A stretch of DNA of 64,000 bases. It comes from Podospora bellae-mahoneyi (taxonomy: Eukaryota; Ascomycota; Sordariomycetes; Sordariales; Podosporaceae). Location of the stretch: NCBI RefSeq assembly GCF_035222275.1, contig NC_085881.1:4650001-4714000 (forward strand), read 5' to 3'. A program made the position numbers and the translations under genes. The notes beneath the pieces were generated by a model. The model did no database searches. It was given only the letters and a program-made list of their open reading frames with translations, and was not told the DNA's origin. Shown in pieces: positions 20,675 through 32,028 of this stretch (its first letter is position 1; each line of letters starts with the position of its first letter).

Positions 20675-23600
20675 TCAAACGCGCTGGTAGAACAACAAGT
20701 AAGCAACCTTGTTGTCCTTGATGCTGTCCTTGTGCTGCTTAGGGGGCAGCTTCTGTCCGTTGGTAGCCGGTGTGTTGACAACGCTGCTCCACTTCTTGCC
20801 ACCGGCCGCTTGCTTCCAGCCATCGTCGTCGCCGGTATCCTCATCATTCATGGCACCGAATCTGTTGCTACCAGTGCTGTCCTTTTGGTTACCAGAGCCA
20901 GACTTGGCCTGTTCTTCCTCGGCACCACCCTCAGCCACATCTTCGCTGCGCACACGGCGGATAACGGTGTCATCGATACGAATCCATTCTCGGCCATCCT
21001 GTCGGCGAACATCTACTGTGTAATGACCGCCACTGGCATTCTTACCATGATGATACACAACAGCCGTCAGCTTGTATCGAGGAACACCCTCGTGAACCGT
21101 GCTGTTGCGTTGAGAGCGAGACAGAACCTCTTGTGGGAATTCGAACTCGAGAGGATAGCCAATCTTCTTCCAGATCTTGACAGTACCACCTTGACCCTCG
21201 GCGTCGAATTGGAAACGCTTGAGGTGCAAGATAAGAACAGGAGGAACCGATTCAATAAAGATCTGCTTAGTGGCCTTGACGTTCTTGCCGTGGGGCGAGT
21301 TGAAATCGCCGTGGAGTGTTTCCGGTCGAGTTAGACCCTTCAGGGCGTCAATGATGTTGCGAATCTCGGGTGCACCAATGTCAAGTTGCAGCGGCTCGTA
21401 AGGCTCCAGCGTGACCGAGGTCTTGTTGCCAGGAACACGCAGTTCAGAGCGCAACTTCCCACCAAAGATCTTGTTGATGGGTGAAGCGAGTGAATGGCCA
21501 GAAGACCGAGTAACAGCAGCGCGTTGACGGGGACCAACCTCAAGCCAATCATCAGCGCCCTCGAGCGATCCGTTTGGCTTGGAAGTGGTGGGAGAAGACG
21601 GAGTTGAGTTCGGTGCGGTAGAAACTGCTGAAACAGGGGCAGTACGCATCACCTGGGCACACTCATCGTGTAGACCTTCAAGAAGGAACCCAAGGAACTC
21701 TTGGGCGTCTTGTTGGTGACCACGCCTCATGCTGGCAAAGCGGGGAAGTTTGCGAATGGCTTCGTAAACAAACTCAGGGGTGAAAGACTCGCCATATTGC
21801 TCAAGCTCTTCCGGCTTCAGCCGTCTCTGGAGGAGGTCAGTTGACGTAGCAGAGTCGATAATCTTAAATTCACGCATGAACATGATCCTGCACTTTTGCG
21901 TTAGTCAACGCTAACTCAGACGGTCGTGTTGCAACTTACAGTGCATCGATCAAAGGCGTTTCGCTCTTGAAACTGTGAGTGGCTTTCTTGGACACTTGAT
22001 CTAGAAAGTCGTAGAACGGAATGCAGAAAATCAAAACTTGAAGAACCTGCATTGCATCAGTATCAACTATTGTAGCTTGAGATCAGAGTCAACTCACAGA
22101 ATTCATGTAACACATATTTCCAGTGTTGACCAAGCCTCTGGGCTCAATAAAGGGCAGCTTGTCAATACCAGTAGGACGATAGGCCTGTAAAGCCTCGGCA
22201 AGAGAGTTCGCCTTGGAACTGGGGAAACTTCCAACGGCTCCAGATGCAGCGGTAGAGACATCGGCAGCGTTGCCATTGGTGTGGACGCGAGGAGCTGCGG
22301 CAGTAGAGGCCACAGCAGAGGGAGCTGCACTGGGCTTTGCGAACAAAGCGGCCCAGGCCTTGGGTTTTGCAGGAGCTGGAGTTGGAGCTGGTGCGGCTTG
22401 GGCAGGAGCAGACTCAGTCTCGGACTTCTCGCCCATGCCATTCACCTGGTGAGCACCCTCGCCGGCCTCGGTCGACTTTTCGTCTTTGGTGGGAGCAACG
22501 GAAGTTTGCTGAACAGCTGTCTTCTCCACCGCTTGCAGCTCCTTTGGAGCAATCCTTGGAATTACTGGGAGAACGGGAACCGCAGGAACTGTGGGAAGTG
22601 CCGGGATAGCTGAGCGAATAGCAGGCTTCACGGTCGTGCTGGGGCTGACTGCCACTGCGATGGATGCCTGGGTCGTTTGGGCAGAACTTGGCGTGGTTGG
22701 GGGGGTATCCTCTACCTGCTGCTCATGGGTGGAGGGTGTCTCCGAACGAGCGGTGGCAGCCTCAGTTACTTCAGCCTTAACGGTGGTTTCCGCATTAACA
22801 ACTGGCTCCTCCTTAGGTTCTGTCTGCTCCGCCTGCTCTGGCTGCTGAGCCTCCGCCGGTTTCTCGAGAATCAGATTAGGAGTGCTAGAGACCGGGCGTC
22901 TTCTCCTCGACTTTGGGGCACGAGCGGGGAATCCAGCTTCGGGATTGGAGAACCATGGCAGCTTTGACAATATCTTCTCAGATGGCGAGGTGATGGGGTG
23001 GACTTCAGATGTTGCCGGGGTGGTTGCCATGTTGAACGGACCCTCCACCACAGAAGCTGCGGGCGTCTCTACCGCGACCTCTACTTGAGTCTCTACCGAG
23101 GCCTCTGCTTCAATCGCCGCTTCTTGTTGCTCAGGCTGAACCTCAGCAGGGGATTTGGCTTCCGAGGCAAGATAAGCCTCCTGGTTATACTCCTGCGGGA
23201 ACGGCTGCTGCTGCTGCTGGGGCACAAAGGGTTGGAACTCTGGCTGAATAGGTGGTTGTGCTTCGTGGACGTGCAGTGCCTGAACCGGAGGCTGCACCTC
23301 GTGATTATGCAACGGCTGATGTGAAGCTGGAATAAACTCGCGGAAAGGGGGTATGGTCGAGGGGGCAATCGTCGTAGGAGGCGGAACGGCAAATGAATGG
23401 GTTGTTGACGGGGTAAGCGGGGCAACGACCGGGGGCATAGCAGGAGGGGGCGGTTGGTATGGTGAAGACACAATCGGCGAGTGCTGGGCAGGTCTGCCAT
23501 AGGGCTGGTGCAGAGGGACATACTGCTGCACAGCAGGCGGCGAACGAGTGTAAGGGGCGTGATTGTACTGGGGCGGAAGGTAAGGTTGCGGCATGGCGCC

Positions 23601-23840
23601 AGTATGATACTGCTGGTAAGGCATGTAGTAGGGCTGGTTCGGCGGGTAGGGGTTCATGTACTGAGCCCCATGGCCGTACATGGAGGGATTGACATGATGC
23701 TGATGTTGCTGGTATTGGTAACCATGAGCAGGCCCATACTGGTGACGATTTCCACGGCGAGGAGGAGGCGGACCTCCTCCCATGTCGGCGCCTCCTTGCA
23801 TCTGCTGCCCAGCCGGCAGATGCGCGCGATTGTTCATCAT
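20675..23840 (-). CDS. Ubiquitin-specific protease, USP10/Ubp3 family
   Basis: From the ATGATG at 23840 the product is 1020 aa in three exons (22098-23840, 21940-22046, 20675-21887; introns 51 and 52 nt). The USP catalytic domain fills the C-terminal half: Cys box GLVNTGNMCYMNS (Cys577), QQDAQEFLGFLLEGLHDE, the USP10-like IFGGKLRSELRVPGNK and EPYEPLQLDI, and the His box SGGHYTVDV (His905) followed by WIRIDD. The N-terminal half is low complexity: Pro/Gln/Tyr-rich, then Ala/Glu/Thr-rich. The family removes ubiquitin from trafficking and ribosome-linked substrates, with a Bre5/G3BP cofactor. The start is uncertain: the frame stays open upstream to a TAG at 24180-24182 but has no ATG there. Confidence 0.88.
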
Positions 23841-24840
23841 GCCGGCCTGGGTTGGGAGCTGTGGCGGCAGCTGCTCACTGAAGTGAGGGCCACCGCGGCG
23901 GACTGGACGTATACCAGGTGGGAGCCCCGGTGAGGGCGGGATCTGGCGATGGAATTCGAAGGGTTCGGCGCGGGCGTCAATGATGGGCAACGTTGGGGGT
24001 GGGTTGGCGGCTGGTGCCGGGAGAGAGCGAGAGGCGAACTTGGAGTGGCGGGAACGAAATGCCCGACCTGTCTGACTTGGCAGTGTCGGAGCTGGCGGCA
24101 GTGGGTGGGTGGTGGTGGTGGTGGTGGTGCCGGTGCCGGTGCCGGTGCGCGTCGTTTGCTGGTGTGCGGTGCGCCGGTTCTAGGCAATCAAGACAAGTCG
24201 TTGTCAGTTTGGCCTCGACGGTTTCGATGAGTCGTTGCTCCAGCGGGTGCAGGGGGCCAGAGACACGGTGCGGCACATTGGACAGCGTGCTGCCAGGACG
24301 CGGGGGGACGGTACAGCACACGGGAAAGTGATGCTGGATGGATAGAGCCAACCTCTGGGTGAAAACCAGGTGTGAGACCTTGCGTGGTGGTTGACAAAAT
24401 TTAAACCGCCTCTTTTCGAGAAACCAAAGAAAGGGCCCAAAGCTAAGAGGCCTAGCCGAAGCTCGGACTGACCCTAACCCTAAGGCAACGTCCGTTCGTT
24501 CAGGCCGCCTCGAGACCCGCTGCGATTCTGCAGCCCCCCCAGATCAGATCAACATGACAATTCTCTTCAAACTGCAAACAGAGTCTCGGAGAATTAACGC
24601 TATCTAATAATAATACAAGACATGTCCCAATGTTGCAACCCCAGCATCGGAGTAAAAGACAACACAGATGGATCACCTCACTGAAACCCGCGCCAGAAAG
24701 GATAGTAGCGGGTAGTTGGCAGTCAAAGAGTGTTGGAGAACTCCTGAGTAAAAGGGTATCGATCTTCAATATAATTCTAGAATTCAAAAAACACCACGCT
24801 TCTTTTTGTTGCGGTTGTTTTACAAACCCAGCGAGCACTT
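23841..24840. other. 5' flank of deubiquitinase and 3' flank of CtIP homologue
   Basis: 1 kb. Nearest the deubiquitinase it contains no minus-strand ATG for about 430 bp, which suits a long leader. A GGT-repeat lies near 24107-24130. A telomere-like ACCCTAACCCTAA is at 24471-24483. No separate gene is recognised. Confidence 0.5.
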
Positions 24841-27009
24841 TCACTCATCTTTAAACATCCATTTCCCACCACCAACTTTCATGGCATCTCGCCACCGCTC
24901 CTCGATTTGCTTCCTCCCCCTCCTCGCTGCCTCTTCTCTGTTCTCTTCCATTTCCTGCGTCGTTGGCATATCAGGGTTCCAATACCCAGGCGGGGACGGT
25001 TGCCTCTGAAATCTCTCGCGATGCCGTCCAAACTTGTTTGCTATTTGCTGGCTCTTTGCTTTCATCCAAGTTTCCCGCCGTTCCTCACGTGTCATCTCGA
25101 TTAGTTTATGGGCATGGGGTCCCAAGTACTCCTCCATCATTTGGATATCTGCCATGCGGGACAACACGCCGGGGCCTGTCGCGTTGAATTCAGACTCTGC
25201 AACGGCCCGGTAATGTCGACCGCAGCAGTTGTAGTCAATGCACCCTGTCAACTCGGCCCGGTCAGCCTTGCCACGCACGACTTCGTTGAAGGCATGTTTG
25301 TGACCGTTGTTGAACTTGGGGTTTACTTTGAAATCCTCAAGTCTCAGCTGTCCCAATGGCTTATCTCGAAGCCGACGTGGTTTGCTGGACGTTCTGTCGC
25401 TGGCCTGCCTCGGCCGTGAAACAGTTGATGGTGATTCTATGCCCCCGCGAACTGGATGGAGAGGTCTGAGAGGAGTGGCCTCGGATTCTGGTGAGGCCTT
25501 GTTGAGAAGTGATTGGAGTCTTTCAGCAGCCTTCTTGGGCGGCTTGGTTGGCCGCCATGGCTCAAATTCTTCGTCAGACCCATCCTCGGCGACTTCGGCA
25601 ACTTCATAATCCAGGTTTCGATGAGTGTTTTGAGCTGTCCTCTGCTTGCGTGAGATGTCCGAAACCTCCGACATGCTTTGTTGGGCTAGTTCAACACTCT
25701 CTGCAATAAACAGGGTCGGTCTCGGTGCGGTTGATGGGTTCCCGGCTGTCGCTCTCGGATACAGCAGTCTGGAGGTTTGATCGGGTTGCGGAGTGCCATC
25801 ATCGTCATCACGAAGAGTTTGGCGCCAGATTTCACGTTGCTTTCTGGGTGTCGGCATGCCCCTAGAACCCTCGTCCAGGTCAATGCTTTCATGGGGGGCA
25901 AAGACAGCTGCCTCACCCATCACTACCGGGTCGGAACTGACTTCGGTTTTGATCTTGCGAGGTGGAGGAGGCATGTTGTTGTTGTTGTTGTTATCGGACG
26001 CGTGTTTCCGCTTACGCAGACTGCGCTCAGAAACAACAATCGGGCCATCAGACGAAGGTTCTTCTTTGACCATGATAGGACTGGCCTCCCGTTTGCAAGG
26101 TGGTAACGGTGGGAGCTCAGGCGCCTCCGTGGGTTGGTCTGGATCATCAGATGCACCATCCTCAGCAGTTGGACCTTGCTCGATACTGACTATTCTCCCT
26201 CGTCTGTGGGGCTCGTCAAAGGCCGGAGTAGAGTGTCTCATGGTATAATCTGCTTCGTTCAGTCTGGGCCCAGGGGAAAGATGCGGCAACGAGTCCGTAT
26301 TGAGCCCTAAATCGCTTGGTGATTCACGGGACTCATATATAATCGCCCGCTCCGCACCAGTCCCCTCTGCATGGTGTCGAGTATTCGCATCTTGCTGCTT
26401 CAGTCTTGTTTCCAGCTTGTTAATCTTCCTCTCCAAGGCATCGGCATACGTGATCCACGTGTCTCTCTCCTCTCGTGCAGCTTTTGACACCTCCCTTGCA
26501 GTGTCGTAACTCTCCTGCACCTTCTTGAGTCGTTCCTCCACCTGCTCCTTCTTCTTCCAAAGTTTGCCATAATTCTTTTCCCAGTCCGGGCTCTCGATGT
26601 CGCCCGATGATGAAACCGTACTCGGCGCGCGGATCGTTCTGTTAGGGGAAAATTCCCTGAGGACTCGTCGGACCGGGGCGTTGACATCGTACTTGGCTGG
26701 TAATATCGGTGGCTTGGTGTGCTTCTGTCGCAGCTGCTCCAGCTCTTGGCGGAGAGATCGATTTTCTTGTTCAAGGATCTCGGCCCTAGAGGCAGCATCT
26801 TTGAGCTGCTGCAGTTCTATTTCAAAAGTTGCATTCCGTCTATCTTCTCTTTGTCGAACCTCTGGCAAAACTATATTGTTAGTTGTCTGGACGAGAAACC
26901 AGGCATGGAAACTCTTACCGGCCTCAATGTCACGGCCAATTGTGTCGCACACAGACTCTAGCGCAGCAATCAAAGCTGGCCGCCCCTTCCGTTCCCAAGA
27001 TTCCGTCAT
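24841..27009 (-). CDS. DNA-end resection factor, CtIP/Ctp1/Sae2 family
   Basis: 706 aa from exons 26919-27009 and 24841-26870. The 48-nt intron (26871-26918, GTAAGAG...CTAAC...TAG) is in frame without a stop, so an uninterrupted reading would add 16 residues. The start MTESWERKGRP at 27009 is preferred to an upstream in-frame Met. An N-terminal coiled coil (LQQLKDAASRAEILEQENRS) provides oligomerisation in the family. The middle is disordered with many SP/TP sites. The conserved C-terminal domain has the Cys motif TGCIDYNCCGRHYRAVAES (about residue 573) and the diagnostic RHR motif FGRHRERF (about 645) followed by PPGYW. The protein stimulates the Mre11 nuclease to start repair of double-strand breaks; the Neurospora counterpart is MUS-44. 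Confidence 0.9.
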   Translation of the reverse strand: MTESWERKGRPALIAALESVCDTIGRDIEAGKSFHAWFLVQTTNNIVLPEVRQREDRRNATFEIELQQLKDAASRAEILEQENRSLRQELEQLRQKHTKPPILPAKYDVNAPVRRVLREFSPNRTIRAPSTVSSSGDIESPDWEKNYGKLWKKKEQVEERLKKVQESYDTAREVSKAAREERDTWITYADALERKINKLETRLKQQDANTRHHAEGTGAERAIIYESRESPSDLGLNTDSLPHLSPGPRLNEADYTMRHSTPAFDEPHRRGRIVSIEQGPTAEDGASDDPDQPTEAPELPPLPPCKREASPIMVKEEPSSDGPIVVSERSLRKRKHASDNNNNNNMPPPPRKIKTEVSSDPVVMGEAAVFAPHESIDLDEGSRGMPTPRKQREIWRQTLRDDDDGTPQPDQTSRLLYPRATAGNPSTAPRPTLFIAESVELAQQSMSEVSDISRKQRTAQNTHRNLDYEVAEVAEDGSDEEFEPWRPTKPPKKAAERLQSLLNKASPESEATPLRPLHPVRGGIESPSTVSRPRQASDRTSSKPRRLRDKPLGQLRLEDFKVNPKFNNGHKHAFNEVVRGKADRAELTGCIDYNCCGRHYRAVAESEFNATGPGVLSRMADIQMMEEYLGPHAHKLIEMTREERRETWMKAKSQQIANKFGRHRERFQRQPSPPGYWNPDMPTTQEMEENREEAARRGRKQIEERWRDAMKVGGGKWMFKDE
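26871..26918 (-). other. 48-nt stop-free intron in the CtIP homologue
   Basis: Minus strand GTAAGAGTTTCC...ACTAACAATATAG. It has a consensus donor, a branch point 10 nt before the acceptor and a length divisible by three. Removal joins DIEA to VLPEVRQR. Confidence 0.75.
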
Positions 27010-29777
27010 GATAGGGCCAAGTAAAAATATGAGGAGGATGCATTTCGGACAGTTGCAGGAAATCTTATACTCTGGCAAGACGCCTAGGCAGAAGCGCTGG
27101 TGGGTTGCATGGGTTGCAAGGATTGTTCCTCCGTAAACGCGAACGAACCACGCGTCACGTCATAGCTCAGCTTCCATGTTGTACAAAATAACGGGGTGCT
27201 ACCTGGAAACACGGCCTTAGCAAAGTTTAGAGACTTTGAAAAATACCCCTAAGGTGGCCGTTAGGCAGTTATGAATGCTTTAGGTAGGCCAGGATTGAAG
27301 GATCCTGTATAACCCAGATAAATCTTTCCAAAAGGGTAAGGTAGAGAAATACACTCAAGTCTTTTCAATACCTGACTCTTGTGTCGGTCCCTATTCTGTC
27401 GACAACGTGACAGCGCGAGAATGCGACGCGACTCATCCAAGTACGTGCTCATGTGAGAGGGGCCATTTGGACCAGCTCGCCACCCAACACCCCGCCTTGG
27501 TGCGACATCGTCCCTGCGTGCCTGGTTGCTATCGTTGCACCAGCAGTTGACGGCGGTGCTGGTCTTGTCTCCCAACGTTTCTTTGTGCGAGTTGGCCAAA
27601 TATCAAACCGTGACTAATTAGATAGCCCAGGATGCTTTTGCCGCCTTGCACGATGTATTTGGACACTGCTTGATAGCCACGTTGCCTCGCATCTGCTTCC
27701 TCGGCCAGTCAACCCCACAAAGCCTTGATCCCAGACCCCTTGAATCAGATATGCAGGTCAAGACACCATCCACAAAAAAGGCAATGGCGAGATATTCCAG
27801 ATCTTTGGTAGCATATACGAAGGCTTCCCCGCAACATCACCTTGTCCCCTATCACGACTAGGTCTACTGACATAAAATTGCCCCTGTCGACATAGGCGGC
27901 CAGATATCATGCCACGTCTTCTCACAACCACTCAGCTATCCCTACCCTCGGCCCGGATTGACTGATATCGGATCAGTGGTAGTAGGCTTATCATATCCAA
28001 CCTCCCAACCCATGGCCCATCGTTCTATTAACGAGCCTCCCTTCCCGCGCGGATACTTGGCTTCCGCGTCACCAGTCATCGTAATTGACGCAGGCGCACT
28101 TCTGGTCCGTTAAATCGGTTCTATGACCGACCGGTCTCCGAACCGAGGCTGAGATGCCGGCCAGAAAGGGACAGCTATGACGAACAGGCTGAGAAGGAGG
28201 CTCTTCCACAACACCAGATCATCCAATCCCCAATTGCCTGGTAATTGGCAATGCGGCACATCCGGCAATCAAACATACGAACACCCTTCCCAGAGAATTC
28301 TAGGAGACACCCGGGAGAAGGGGCGCGTAGGGCCGCGTTGAGTGCCATGCCAGGACAATAGCCTCGGAACAGTTCCAGAAATCGCCTCGGGTTCGTCTCT
28401 TTCTCGCAGTTACTTCCCTGAGATCTACTTCCGAATAGTCTGTGCGAGTAGACATGTCCGGGATAGCAATATGGAGAGTTGCGAGAAGGGTATTTCAGCT
28501 TCTGTCATGTTGAGGCGCATGCGGAGGCAGATAACCATTTGCTGCAGGAAAGATGAAGCCAACAAGGGACCGCGTATCAGTGCTGCATTGGCTCCATGGC
28601 GAGCTGTTGAAATTATTGGAAGATATGGGGGAAGGGAGTAGCAGCTCGGACAAAAAGGAGGTCCACCATCTAGCCCAAGTGCTATGCAGGGGCTCTGCTG
28701 TAGCCGTGCCTGGACGCCATATGTATACAACCCTCGGCCCAGGATGCCCTTTGTGGCGGACGAGTGAGATTCCCATGTCCAACAGGGCAAGTGTGAACCG
28801 CAAACTGCAGGGCTAGTCACAGCACAGTGTAGATATACCGTACGGTCAGGTACCGTGACAGCAACTTCGAAAGCTCACTGGTGGGCGCGGCCAGCCGTCT
28901 ACTACCAGTGCCACCTAATGAGATCACGAGTTGCAACAGACCAATCTAGATGTACCGTCTGATGAGATTCAAGCTTGATAAACCGGTTGGTAGCAAGGAA
29001 GAAAGTGCGACAAACGGACGGCAGCAACAAGTGGCTGGCCCCTCACACGCCAGCCTAAGCAAGATACCTAGTACATAGAGAGATATAGCCACTTGTAGCA
29101 GCAATTGAAGCTCAGAATTTGCATCCAGGTGCCCTCAGGATCTCAGACTCCAAGATCGACATCCTCTGCGCCACAGCCGACCTCTGACGGAGGTTGACGG
29201 AGGCTGAAAGATTGCTCCGGTCAGAGGAGAATTGCTGGGAACTGGAAGCTCCAGAGACTGCCAATTCAGGCGAGGTCGCTTGTGAGCAGGGGTGCCCCAC
29301 ACAAACTGTCCGTCCAGAAAATTTCAATCACTCACAAACCACACAGCTCCTTCGCTCGACTTTTTTTTTGCCCCGACTCTCCTAACCTCGCTATTCACCG
29401 GAGCAGTACTTTAGTTCCCCGTTCCCCTCCAACCGTTGGCAGCTTTCCTCCCTCTCCATCCAACAACAACAACTTTTCCCCCATCAATTGTGTTGTGCGT
29501 CTGCCATTCACACAAACTTACCAAAGGTCAGTAAATACCCCACACTGTCACACCTACCCACCAATCGCCCCCCCCACCTTTCCCAAGTTTGAGTTTGCGC
29601 CCTCACATTCCCCAACCTGCCGACGCCAAAACAAATTTTATTTTCGACCCAAACTTCCTTGACATCGTCGTCTCGCCCATCAATTTTCGATTAGCTGACT
29701 CTTGTCGACGACCGCACAGTTTCGATATCCTCTTCACAAACCTCGCAACAATCCACCAACCCCACTACACTATCACA
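27010..29777. other. Long intergenic region between divergent CtIP and CCHC genes
   Basis: 2.8 kb with no recognisable coding sequence. The 3' 450 bp is pyrimidine- and CAACAA-rich, as expected for the leader of a highly expressed gene. A two-step inverted repeat (TCGGTTC...GAACCGA around GACCG...CGGTC) lies at 28115-28146. A tandem TGACGGAGG duplication is near 29186-29205. No tRNA B-box was found by eye. Confidence 0.5.
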
Positions 29778-31038
29778 ATGGATTCCTACGGTTCCCAAGG
29801 ACGTGCCTGCTTCACCTGTGAGTTTGCCCCCGTCCGTCCAGTCTCGACGACTTTCCTACTCTTCCCTTGCCCGATACTGTGACTTCGATGCCCTCGCTAC
29901 ACACACCGCATGGCTGCTTTCATCGGGTGGTCTGCATATGATATACGCCTCGAGTACGCTTGGCTTTCTACATCCGCATGACCCTTCATGTCATGTTCTG
30001 TTTGCAGTCGGATCGTTGGATGTCGGTCTGCACATCAGAGTCGAACCCTTCCCTCTGCTTGGATGCCATCGCACTGGATCACTGTCTTCATTGGAACCGG
30101 CTTTCCATGTTGGGACATCCTGGTTGGACAGCTTATAGCAGTGGGAAACCCTCCTGCCTTTCTTGGCAAAGAGCACCCCGCACTACATCACCATGACACC
30201 GCCTGACTTTTGTTGTGTGAAGGAGAGAAGATCTAACATGAGAGAAATATAGGCGGGCAGACCACTCATCAGGTATGACACCGGTGACGAGAGACTCCTT
30301 ACCGGGGAGAGGTATTGTCCTGTTTGGTTTCGAGTCACTGACATGTTGCAAACAGGCCCGCGACTGCCCCAACAAGGGTGCCGCCAAGTGCTATAACTGT
30401 GGCAGTAGGTTACCCTGAAGACATGCTTCGCTCGAGATGGACAGAAGACTGATCAGAGATGTTTGCGCTTTACAGTTGAGGGCCACATGAGCCGTGACTG
30501 CCCCGAGGGTCCCAAGGACACCAAGACCTGCTACCGCTGCGGCCAGGCCGGCCATATCTCTCGCGACTGCCCCACCGGTGGTGACCAGGGTCCACGCCAG
30601 GGTGGTGGTGGTGGCAGCTCTGCTGAGTGCTACAAGGTCAGCTCCTGCTATTCGGTGTACCACTGTCAGGCGCCTGTACTAACTCTGTTTTCAGTGCGGC
30701 GAGGTCGGCCATATTGCCCGCAACTGCCAGAAGGGCGGCAACTCCTATGGTGGTGGCTACAACTCCGGCTATGGTGGCAACTTCAACCAGAAGACCTGCT
30801 ACTCTTGCGGCGGCATGGGTCATTTGTCCCGTAAGTTCTTCCACAACTTGTCTTGTTCATACAGACGGCTAACACACACTTTTCAGGTGACTGCGTCAAC
30901 GGCAACAAGTGCTATAACTGTGGCGTTTCCGGCCATCTCTCCCGCGAGTGCCCCAAGGAGTCTACTGGTGGCGAGAAGATCTGCTACAAGTGCCAGCAGT
31001 CTGGCCACGTCCAGTCCCAGTGCCCCAACAGCGCTTAA
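29778..31038 (+). CDS. CCHC zinc-knuckle protein, CNBP/Gis2/Byr3 type
   Basis: 185 aa from six exons: 29778-29817, 30253-30272, 30356-30404, 30476-30636, 30695-30830 and 30887-31038. The protein is made almost entirely of seven CX2CX4HX4C zinc knuckles ([98 protein letters not shown]). Between knuckles 3 and 4 is an RGG-like Gly/Gln/Arg linker, and between 4 and 5 a Gly/Tyr/Asn linker. Seven knuckles match CNBP and yeast Gis2, single-stranded nucleic-acid binders that associate with translating mRNA. Several introns fall within or beside knuckles, and intron 1 is unusually long (435 nt). Confidence 0.93.
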
Positions 31039-32028
31039 GTTGCGGGTGTAGCAGAGACGGAGCGATAGCATTTTTCTTCTCACCCTTTTCTTTCAGCCAC
31101 TTTCAGCCTTTGCATTTTGCTATTTTCGTCAGGATGAGGGTAGAATGGAAACAAGTGGAGTTGTGGGGAGGGGGGAGGTAGCTCGGAGGTAGTTTGACGG
31201 CAGGGACCGGTGTGCGGCCGGTCCAGGTGAAGTGCTTGGTGTTCGCACATCAGCGCTTCGACGGTGCATTGCTGGTATCTCAGAGGCAATCTGGATATCG
31301 CTCCGCTTGGCATTTCCACGACCTGATTGCACGCAATCTAGGTCGGGACAAAGATTCCCCAAATTTTCCTTTTTTTCCTTTACTTGTTTTTACTATCGCA
31401 AAAAGTTACCCATTCGCAACTTGTCATGACACGACGATCATACGGACTTCTACCAGGGCAAACACGGAAAAGTTTTGCACAACCATATTGGCGTTTGGGA
31501 CAGGCAGGGCTATCTCCAAATGGGATTCCGAGTCTTGCTCACGAAGGCAGCAGCAGAGAAGAGATCAACCAAGTCGCGGATCTGGGTTCTGGGTTTTTAT
31601 GGCAAAAACGGTTTTATGACTACTAGATCATGGATCGGGACTGGAAAAGGATTCACGAGAAGGGTCCATAGAAATGACAACTGGTCTGGTTCACAACAGT
31701 CGTGGTTCTCGTGCCATGTGTGTGTAGTGTTGAATTTTTGTTTAGAGTTGTGATATGTTCACCTGGCCTGAGGAAAGACATCACAAGCAAGTCAAGAATC
31801 AGAAAAGTCAATGGAGATCTTGAAATTCAAGCCTCTTGAGGGCCCTTCTGTATGTTGTTCTTACACCTCTAATCTGTGCTATTCCAAAAATAGATAACAA
31901 AAATATGTTTACCTCTTCCTATCCCTCATTACATCGGCCCCATATCCTTGACTAGGTATTCAATCCTTTTCCAACCATTTTTTTTTTCTATTTTAGTTTT
32001 CTTTTCTTGTTTTCTGTCTCGCCACAAT
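31039..32028. other. Intergenic between convergent CCHC and ACAD genes
   Basis: 990 bp of 3' flanking sequence with T-runs near 31366-31390 and 31980. No gene or repeat is recognised. Confidence 0.6.

Noticed and set aside
20603-21334. 243-codon plus-strand frame
   Set aside because: Lies opposite the catalytic exon of the deubiquitinase, which has all active-site motifs on the minus strand.
24471-24483. Telomere-like ACCCTAACCCTAA as a sign of a chromosome end or internal telomere
   Set aside because: Only two units, and surrounded by ordinary housekeeping genes; better read as a factor-binding site.
27010-29777. Possible transposon relic or RIP-mutated repeat in the large gap
   Set aside because: Base composition is ordinary rather than AT-shifted, with no terminal repeats or transposase-like frames.
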